From Massilia eurypsychrophila (lineage in GTDB: Bacteria > Pseudomonadota > Gammaproteobacteria > Burkholderiales > Burkholderiaceae_D), in assembly GCF_002760655.1 (NCBI RefSeq), contig NZ_PDOC01000002.1, forward strand, positions 434,001-498,000: 64,000 nt of DNA. The letters run 5' to 3'. Shown in pieces: positions 56,859 through 64,000 of this stretch. Within the stretch, counting starts at the first letter, position 1. Every line of letters begins with the position of its first letter. The notes under the pieces are model-generated. The model saw only the letters and a list, made by a program, of their open reading frames with translations. It was not told the origin of the DNA and searched no databases. Position numbers and translations under genes: made by a program.

Positions 56859-58316
56859 CTACTCGACCGCCTTGACCATCGCCTCGATCACCTTCTTGGC
56901 GTCGCCGAACACCATCATCGTGTTCGGCTGGTAGAACAGGTCGTTGTCCAGGCCCGCATAGCCGGACGCCATCGAGCGCTTGTTGACGATGATGCTCTTG
57001 GCCTTGTAGGCCTCGAGGATCGGCATGCCGGCGATCGGCGACTTCGGATCCTTGGCAGCCGGGTTGACGACGTCGTTGGCGCCCAATACCAGCACCACGT
57101 CGGTCTGGCCGAATTCGCCGTTGATGTCCTCCATCTCGAACACCTGGTCGTACGGCACCTCGGCTTCGGCCAGCAGCACGTTCATGTGGCCCGGCATGCG
57201 CCCCGCCACCGGGTGGATCGCGTACTTGACGATGACGCCCTTGTGGGTCAGCTTCTCGACCAGTTCCTTGAGCGCGTGCTGCGCGCGCGCCACCGCCAGG
57301 CCGTAGCCCGGCACGATGATGACGGTCTCGGCGTTGCTCATGATGAAGGCGGCATCCTCGGCCGAACCGGCCTTGTGCGGACGCTGCTCCTGCGCGCCGG
57401 CGGCGGCTTCCGCCGGTGCGCCGCCGAAGCCGCCGAGGATCACGTTGAAAAACGAGCGGTTCATCGCCTTGCACATGATGTACGACAGGATCGCGCCTGA
57501 CGAACCAACCAACGAGCCGGCGATGATGAGCATAGAGTTATTCAGCGAAAAACCGATGCCTGCCGCCGCCCAGCCCGAGTACGAGTTCAGCATCGACACC
57601 ACTACCGGCATGTCGGCGCCGCCGATTGGAATGATGATCAAAACGCCCAGCACGAACGCCAGCACCGTCATGATGATGAACGGCGTCCACGCCGGTTCGG
57701 CGCCGTCGGCGAAGCAGAACACCAGTCCCAGCGCGATGATGGCGATCGCCACCGCCAGGTTGATCATGTGCTGGCCGGGGAAGCTGACCGGCGCGCCCTG
57801 GAACAGGCGGAACTTGTATTTGCCGGCCAGTTTGCCGAACGCGATCACCGAACCGGAGAACGTCACCGCGCCGACAAAGGTGCCGATGAACAGTTCGAGG
57901 CGGTTACCGAATGGCAGCGGCAGGCCGCGGTCGGTGATGCCGAACGCCCACGGCTCCGACACCGCGGCAATCGCGATGCACACAGCGGCCAGGCCGATCA
58001 GCGAGTGCATCGCCGCCACCAGTTCCGGCATCTTGGTCATCTCGACTTTTTTCGCCGCATAGGCGCCGATGGCGCCGCCGACGACCACGCCGAGCAGCAC
58101 CAGCGGAAAGCCCATGCCGCCGGTCGGCGCCATCGACTTCAGCTTGAAGATCAGGGCGATGGTGGTGACGACCGCGATCGCCATGCCGATCATGCCGAAC
58201 GCATTGCCGGTGCGCGCAGTCGACGGCGACGACAGGCCCTTGAGCGCCTGGATGAAGCACACCGAGGCGATCAGGTACATCATCGTGACGAGGTTCATGC
58301 TGACATAGGCCATCAT
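56859..58316 (-). CDS. pntB: NAD(P) transhydrogenase subunit beta
   Basis: A 485-residue inner-membrane protein with about nine helices in its N-terminal ~270 residues (domain II) and a C-terminal NADP(H)-binding domain III with [31 protein letters not shown] and [10 protein letters not shown]. It couples hydride transfer from NADH to NADP+ to proton movement, supplying NADPH. It begins in an ATGA overlap (58316-58313) with the alpha-2 gene. Confidence 0.96.
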   Translation of the reverse strand: MMAYVSMNLVTMMYLIASVCFIQALKGLSSPSTARTGNAFGMIGMAIAVVTTIALIFKLKSMAPTGGMGFPLVLLGVVVGGAIGAYAAKKVEMTKMPELVAAMHSLIGLAAVCIAIAAVSEPWAFGITDRGLPLPFGNRLELFIGTFVGAVTFSGSVIAFGKLAGKYKFRLFQGAPVSFPGQHMINLAVAIAIIALGLVFCFADGAEPAWTPFIIMTVLAFVLGVLIIIPIGGADMPVVVSMLNSYSGWAAAGIGFSLNNSMLIIAGSLVGSSGAILSYIMCKAMNRSFFNVILGGFGGAPAEAAAGAQEQRPHKAGSAEDAAFIMSNAETVIIVPGYGLAVARAQHALKELVEKLTHKGVIVKYAIHPVAGRMPGHMNVLLAEAEVPYDQVFEMEDINGEFGQTDVVLVLGANDVVNPAAKDPKSPIAGMPILEAYKAKSIIVNKRSMASGYAGLDNDLFYQPNTMMVFGDAKKVIEAMVKAVE

Positions 58317-58639
58317 GCCTGCTCTCCCGCCGCCGGCGCTGGCTTGGCCTTCGGTTCCTTTTTCCTGAACATTTCGAGCATGCGCTGGGTGACCAGGAAG
58401 CCGCCGAACACGTTGACGGCCGCCAGCGCCACCGCCAGCGTGCCGGCCACCTGGCCGACCATGCCTTCGGTCAGGCCCGCCGCCAGCATGGCGCCGACGA
58501 TGATGATGGCCGAAATCGCATTGGTGACGGCCATCAGCGGCGTGTGCAGCGCGGGCGTGACGGTCCACACGACGTGGTAGCCGACGTAAATGGCCAGCAC
58601 GAAGATGATCAGGTTGATGACGGTATGACTGATTTCCAT
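58313..58639 (-). CDS. pntAB: NAD(P) transhydrogenase subunit alpha, membrane part (alpha-2)
   Basis: A 108-residue membrane protein with three to four helices ([60 protein letters not shown]) and a charged Lys/Pro tail. It corresponds to the C-terminal membrane segment of E. coli PntA, here encoded separately, as in many alpha- and betaproteobacteria. It lies 19 bases after the alpha-1 gene. Confidence 0.95.
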   Translation of the reverse strand: MEISHTVINLIIFVLAIYVGYHVVWTVTPALHTPLMAVTNAISAIIIVGAMLAAGLTEGMVGQVAGTLAVALAAVNVFGGFLVTQRMLEMFRKKEPKAKPAPAAGEQA

Positions 58640-58658
58640 TTTGTCTCCCTAGTTCGAA

Positions 58659-59771
58659 TTATTTGCGCAGCACTTCGCCGGACATGCACACCAGCGACGC
58701 CTTCAGGATTTCGTCTTCGCGGTCGATCGCCAGCGCGTCGTCCTTGTCGATCATCAGCTTGAGGAAGTCGAGCACGTTGCGCGCGTACAGCGCCGAGGCG
58801 TCGGCCGCCACCAGGGTGGCCAAGTCCGGCTCGCCGACGATCCAGACGCCGTGCTTGAGCACTGTCTTGTTCATTTCCGACAGCGGGCAGTTGCCGCCTT
58901 GCGACACGGCCAGGTCGACGATCACCGAGCCGGGCTTCATGGCCTTGACGGTTTCCTCGGAAATGAGCACCGGCGCCGGGCGGCCCGGGATCAGCGCGGT
59001 GGTGATGATGATGTCGGCCAGCTTGGCCCGCTCGTGCACCAGTTCGGCCTGGCGGCGCATCCAGTCGGCCGGCATGGCGCGCGCGTAGCCGCCGGAACCC
59101 TTGGCGATTTCCTTTTCTTCGTCCGTCAGGTAAGGCACGTCGAGGAACTTGGCGCCGAGCGACTCGACCTGTTCCTTGACGGGCGGGCGCACGTCGGACG
59201 CCTCGATCACGGCGCCGAGCCGCTTGGCGGTGGCGATCGCCTGCAGGCCGGCCACGCCGACGCCCATGATCAGCACGCGCGCGGCCTTGACGGTGCCGGC
59301 CGCGGTCATCAGCATCGGCATGAAGCGCTGGTAGGTATTGGCCGCCACCATCACCGCCTTGTAGCCGGCGATGTTGGCCTGCGACGACAGCACGTCCATC
59401 GACTGCGCGCGGGTGATGCGCGGCACCGCTTCGAGCGCGAACGCGGTCAGGCCGGCGCCGGCCATCGCGGCGATGTTGTCGGCATCAAAAGGATTGAGCA
59501 TGCCGATCAGCACGGCGCCCTGCTTCATCATGGAACGTTCGGTGGCATCCGGCGCGCGCACCTTGAGCACCATGTCGGCGCCGAAAGCGTCGGCGGCGCT
59601 GCCGATGGTGGCGCCGGCGGCGGCGTAGGCGTCGTCAAGGACGGCGGCATGCAAGCCGGCGCCTGACTGCACGATGACCTGGTGCTTCGCGGCCAGCTTC
59701 TTGACCGTCTCTGGCGTGGCAGCGACGCGGGTTTCCCCCGGCCGCGTTTCGGCCGGTATGCCTATTCTCAT
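58659..59771 (-). CDS. pntAA: NAD(P) transhydrogenase subunit alpha, NAD-binding part (alpha-1)
   Basis: A 370-residue soluble NAD(H)-binding domain I protein related to alanine dehydrogenase. Seen are MRIGIPAETRPGETRVAATPETV, the Rossmann motif VLIMGVGVAGLQAIATAKRLGA and the family-typical GGYARAMP and IVDLAVSQGGNCPLSE. It heads the pntAA-pntAB-pntB operon; GGAGG precedes its ATG. Confidence 0.96.
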   Translation of the reverse strand: MRIGIPAETRPGETRVAATPETVKKLAAKHQVIVQSGAGLHAAVLDDAYAAAGATIGSAADAFGADMVLKVRAPDATERSMMKQGAVLIGMLNPFDADNIAAMAGAGLTAFALEAVPRITRAQSMDVLSSQANIAGYKAVMVAANTYQRFMPMLMTAAGTVKAARVLIMGVGVAGLQAIATAKRLGAVIEASDVRPPVKEQVESLGAKFLDVPYLTDEEKEIAKGSGGYARAMPADWMRRQAELVHERAKLADIIITTALIPGRPAPVLISEETVKAMKPGSVIVDLAVSQGGNCPLSEMNKTVLKHGVWIVGEPDLATLVAADASALYARNVLDFLKLMIDKDDALAIDREDEILKASLVCMSGEVLRK

Positions 59772-60218
59772 GGATGCCTCCTAATTGATAAACTGTCTAG
59801 AATCTTACACGGAAAAGCCGACCGCATCGCCACTGCGGCTTTGTATTCCGCCGAATAGTCCGGCTGGCCGATCCATTCGAGCAGGCATTTCTACTCGCGC
59901 ACAATGTGCGCTTGAGGTATTAGTTGGTGTTATGCGGTTTTGCAGATGTTCTCCGGGCGATAAAATCTCACGATAGATTCCGCAGCACTTGCAGGCGTTG
60001 GACGAACTCCACTACCAAAAACGCCTGCCTGCGTGCTACTGCCTAAATCAGCGCCGCCCACAAGAATTTTCTTTCGCCAAGGCTAGGCCGTTCTTGCCCG
60101 CCCACACCAAATTTCCGATGCGATTTGAGACTGCAAAAAGACAACGTTAGTTATTTATTCACCAAGTACACTTCTTCCAGTTCGTGCATATCCCCTCGAA
60201 TACCAACCGGAGCAGTCC
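59772..60218. other. 447-base intergenic region between pntAA and the RHS gene
   Basis: No tRNA, terminator or familiar element was found. It should contain the pnt promoter (minus strand, near 59790-59850) and the RHS promoter. A short GC-poor stretch (ACGTTAGTTATTTATTCACC) lies around 60144-60163. No open frame here is convincing. Confidence 0.5.
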
Positions 60219-63200
60219 ATGGTGAATCGCCGTACTCCTGTCTTACGATTGCTAATCTCCCTGCTGGCGGTCGCGATGATCGTCGCAACCCAGGGCGTGC
60301 GCGCCGAGCCGATGCCTGAAGGCATGGTGGGCTGGTGGTATTACACAGGCGTGAATACCCCCGATCAATTCGCCGCGGACCCCATTACTGCGTGCAGGCT
60401 TTCAGCGCAGAACCATTTCAGCACACCTTTGCTTGAAATGCGCGCCATGCCGCGAACCAGCGCTCCCATCATGGAATGCAAATACAGCAGCCGCATTACA
60501 GGCGCCAAGTGGTATGCCCCGGTGAGTTTATTTTGCAAGCCGGGATATTCACCGCGCTGGCCGGGGGTGTGCGTCAAGCGTAGTGAAGCGCCCGCGCCGG
60601 CATCTTGTTCGAAAGGATCCCCCGGCTCCGTGGAGGCAAACCCCGTGCAACTGGCAAGCGGATCCAAGGTGCAGACTGAAACCGACCTGGTGGCAGGGCG
60701 CTCCGGATTTTTAAGGGTCGAGCGTACATACCGCAGCTTGGCGGCAGCGGGGGCGCGCAGTCGGCCGGATTCGGCTGGTCGTTCTCGTTCGATCGGGATT
60801 TTAATGTCAATCGGGGTTTCTTCAACAGCGAACTACCGCGCGTTTCGGGTAGTCTTGGCGACGGCAGTGCGTTCGGATTCTATCCGCGCACCGCCGGCGT
60901 GTATGAATCTCGCTATGACAAGCTGTCGACGTTGAAAGCGCTGAGCGCCGCATACGATGACTGGTTGCTGACCAATATCGACGGACAGGTCGAGCGCTAC
61001 AAGAAAATCAAGGGCGCTTTTAAGTTAGTAAGTTCTCATAACGCAGCAGGAGGATCAGCTGCCTATACTTACGATGTAAACAACCAGCTCATCGTCATTG
61101 TAGATTCTGATGGCCGCAGCGTGAAAATCAACTGGAGTGGCGGCGTGGTCGCCTCGATCGAAGGATCTGAGGGCGAGGTGCGTTATGAATACCAACAGGC
61201 AGCGGTGACTGGCCAGGCCGACATCGCCGGGATGGCGCGCCTGGAGGCGGCTCACTTTCACGACCGGGATGGCGCGTTGGTGTCGTCGCGGCGCTACCAT
61301 TACGAGGACGACTCGCAGCGGTATCTGCTGACCGGGATCAGCGACGAAAATAATGTGCGCTTTGCGACCTATGCGTACAACCAGGCCGGTTAGGCAGTGT
61401 TGTCCGAGCATGCCGGCGGCGTGGGGCGCCATACATTCGCCTATCCGAGCGACCTTACACGGCGCGTTACCGATCCGCTCGGCACGGAACGCGTCCTGGG
61501 ACTGACCTACCCGAGCGATACCAGAGGGCGCATTGTCAGTGGAAGCCAGCCAGCAGGCGCAGGGTGCGAAGCCGGCGCCAATGCGTACGAGTACAGCAGC
61601 AGCGGCGATCTGGCGAGCCGCACCGACTTCAACGGCCAGAAAACCTGCTTCACCAATGATGTCGCGCGCGGACTGGAAACGCGCCGAATAACAGGCTTGC
61701 CAGCAAGCGCGAGCTGCCCCGTCGGCGCCACTGCTGTCGGCGGCAACGCGGTGCGCACGATCAGCACGCAATGGCATACGGATTGGCCGCTCAAGAGCAT
61801 GGTGGCAGAACCAAGTCGGCTCACAAGTTACGGATACAACGGCGAGCGCGGGGCCGACGGCCAAGTTGCGCATTGCTCCGATGCGACCCTGCCGAACGGT
61901 AAGCCGGTGGCCGTGCTTTGCAGCCAAACAGTCCAGGCCAGCACGGACAGCAACGGTACGCTCGGCTTCTCTGCCGCGAAAACGGGCGCAGCGCGTGTGT
62001 GGCAATACACCTACAACAGCGCCGGCAAACTGCTGACCCGCACCGGACCCGCCGACGCGCTCGGCAACCGCGACGCGCTGCGGCTCACTTATTACGCCGA
62101 CACCACGGGCGACCACACTACTGGCGACCTCGCCACGGCAACCAACGGCGCCGGCGAAGTCACGCAGCTTCGCGAATACAGCAAAGACGGCCTGGCGACC
62201 AACATCAAGCTGCCAAACGGGCAAATTATCAAGCTCGAATACGGCGCGCGCCAGCGGCTGGCGTCACGAACGGTCGAGGACGGCAGCGGCGCGGCCGAAA
62301 CCGCGCGCTATCAATATGACGATGCCGGCCAGCTCACCCGCGTTATCGCCGCCGATGGCACGTCGATGGAGTACGTCTACGATGCGGCGCACCGCCTTAC
62401 CGACCTGCGCGACGGCGCCGGCCACACCGTCCACTTCACGCTCGACAACATCGGCAACGTGGTCAAACAGGATGTGCGCGATGCGAGGGGCGAGTTGGTA
62501 GCTACTTCAAAGCGCACGTACGATGCGCTTAACCGGCTGCAGAAAGAGCAGCGCGACGATCAGGATCCAGGCGTGAGCTACGCCTACGACCGTGGCGGCA
62601 ACCTGACCAAGGTGATCGATCCGCTCGGCCGCGCGACGACCCAGGTTTTCGATAGATACAATCGGGTGATGACGCAGATTCTCCCACCCCCAGCGCCAGG
62701 CGCCGCCGCACCAGTGATCGGTTTCGGCTACTCGCATCAGGACGATCTGCTTTCCGTGACCGATCCACGGAAACTGACGACACGCTACACCGTGGACGGA
62801 CTCGGCCAGCAAACCAGCATCGTCACCCGGACACGGGAACAACGACCATCAAGTTTGATGGCGCCGGCAATCCCGACTTCAGCACCGCCGCCGCCGCCCG
62901 CAAGACAATTTATCGATTCGATGCAGCGCACCGTCTGACTCAACTTGGCAGCAGTACTTTCGAATACGGCAAAGACGGCAGCGGCGCGACCGGGCGGCTG
63001 ACGAAAGTGACCGACGCATCCGGACAGACCAGCTACACCTACGACGGCTTCGGCCGTCTGTTGAGCAAAGCGCAGTCGGTAGGGGCCGGTGCTTCAGCGA
63101 AAATATTCGCTACTGCCTACACCTACGGCACTACCGGAAGCAGCGTCGGCAACGTAACGTCGATGACCTACCCCAGCGGGAACCGCATTGACTACACATA

Positions 63201-64000
63201 TGGCGCAGACGGTCGCGTGCAGAGCCTGGTTTTGACAGCGCCGGGCGCGAGTCCGGTAAAAATTCTCGGCGACATCCGCTATCTCCCGTTCGGTACAGTG
63301 CGTGGTTGGACGTGGGGAAACAGCAGCACCGCTAGCCCGAACATTTACGAGCGCGAATACGATTTGGACGGCAGGGTCATCAGCTATCCGTTGGGCCATC
63401 CCGCCAGCGGTGGCACAGTGCGCTCGCTGAGCTACGACTCTGCAGGGCGAATCAGAGCGACCAAACACACCGGCGCTGCGGGTGCCGCACTGCTTGACCA
63501 GCGCTACGACTACGAGGGCCTCGATCGGCTGATCGCGTTCGACAGCGCCAACACCATGCAGCGTTTCCAGTACGATGCCAACGGCAACCGGACCCGGGCG
63601 ACGTTCGGCGCGACTACTTACCTCAACACGATCAACGGCGCCAGCAACCGACTTACCAGTACTACCGGACCGGCGCCAGCAAAGCAGAACTCTTACGATG
63701 CAACGGGAAATCTGGTGAACGACGGGACGATTCTGTATAAATACGGGATTGACGGCCGGTTAAGTGGGGTCGTTCGCGGCGGGATCACGACGGGGTATCG
63801 GTACAACGGCGTGGGACAGCGGGTGGCGAAGACAGTAACTGCTGGTGTCGCAGTGCACTATGCGTACGAGGAATCCGGCCGACTGTTGGGCGAGTACGAT
63901 GCCGCAGGGAAGACCACACAGGAGACTGTGTATCTGGGCGACTTGCCCGTTGCCGTGTTGAAGCCAAGTGATGCCAATGCCGGCACCACCAGGCTTGCAA
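60219..64000 (+). pseudogene. RHS/YD-repeat protein gene, interrupted three times and running off the right edge
   Basis: Three stretches encode one collinear RHS protein. 60219-~60750: signal peptide, a Cys-containing region and a DUF6531-like start (VQLASGSKVQTETDLVAGRSGFLRVERTYRS). ~60750-62824: the middle, broken by an in-frame TAG at 61391-61393. 62827-64000: many YD repeats (YDANGNRTRATFG, YDATGNLVNDGTI, YEESGRLLGEYDAAGKTTQETVYLGDLPVAV), still open at the edge. One missing G in the run at 60749-60753 and one missing C in 62826-62828 restore the frames exactly. GGAG precedes the ATG. Intact RHS proteins form shells around C-terminal toxins; the toxin end is outside. Confidence 0.85.

Noticed and set aside
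59772-60218. tRNA or small RNA gene in the pnt-RHS gap
   Set aside because: No cloverleaf, CCA end or terminator pattern could be found by eye.

Overview
The window is about 64 kb of high-GC, densely coded chromosomal DNA. Several conserved gene orders point to a betaproteobacterium of the order Burkholderiales, probably Oxalobacteraceae (Massilia/Duganella-like): leuS-lptE-holA-proA, fur//bamE-dapB, and lptD-surA-pdxA-rsmA divergent from amgK-murU. A Bug-family solute-binding protein and a PEP-CTERM protein fit this. The genus is an inference; no rRNA or tRNA gene was seen.

Layout. 1-6.7 kb is an acyl-CoA catabolism cluster on the + strand: the end of a biotin-dependent carboxylase, two CaiB/BaiF CoA-transferases, a Bug periplasmic binding protein, two crotonases and an HMG-CoA-lyase-like enzyme. 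6.9-9.2 kb is ahpC-ahpF (peroxide defence). 9.5-12.8 kb holds a MASE1-type diguanylate cyclase and an exported protein with an exact HExxH-x18-E zinc site. 12.8-16.3 kb on the - strand holds a small exported protein with a probable one-base frameshift and a two-gene DNA-repair operon (radical SAM protein, then a DUF4130-UdgX fusion) directly under a perfect LexA box. 16.4-25.2 kb on the - strand holds an HDOD-GAF-histidine kinase, a REC-PAS-GGDEF-EAL regulator, a Sel1-repeat protein and an M16 protease. 25.4-36.8 kb on the - strand is mostly housekeeping: a drug efflux pump, an rRNA methyltransferase, a DsbA-fold isomerase, hemJ, proA, holA, lptE, leuS, a barstar-like gene, dapB and bamE. A group II intron (about 36.84-39.30 kb) sits between bamE and fur. 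40-44 kb carries hrcA, a HAD hydrolase, two tandem paralogous lipoproteins and a small unknown protein. 44-54 kb is envelope biogenesis and recycling (rsmA, pdxA, surA, lptD // amgK, murU, pepP, a UbiH-type monooxygenase). 54-59.8 kb carries a PEP-CTERM protein, an M28 peptidase, a PAS-GGDEF cyclase and a three-gene transhydrogenase operon. 60.2-64 kb is an RHS gene broken by two single-base shifts and one in-frame stop, running off the right edge.

Functionally the window combines envelope assembly (BamE, SurA, LptD, LptE, MurU/AmgK), c-di-GMP signalling (three GGDEF proteins, all with an RxxD inhibitory site), oxidative and DNA-damage responses, and a CoA-ester degradation pathway of unknown substrate. 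The strongest lead for new biology is the LexA-controlled radical SAM/UdgX operon. The zinc-peptidase-like exported protein, the HMG-CoA-lyase homologue lacking the usual cysteine and the intron in the fur-bamE interval come next. Three reading-frame breaks are all explained by one missing base in a homopolymer, so sequencing error must be excluded before they are called pseudogenes.
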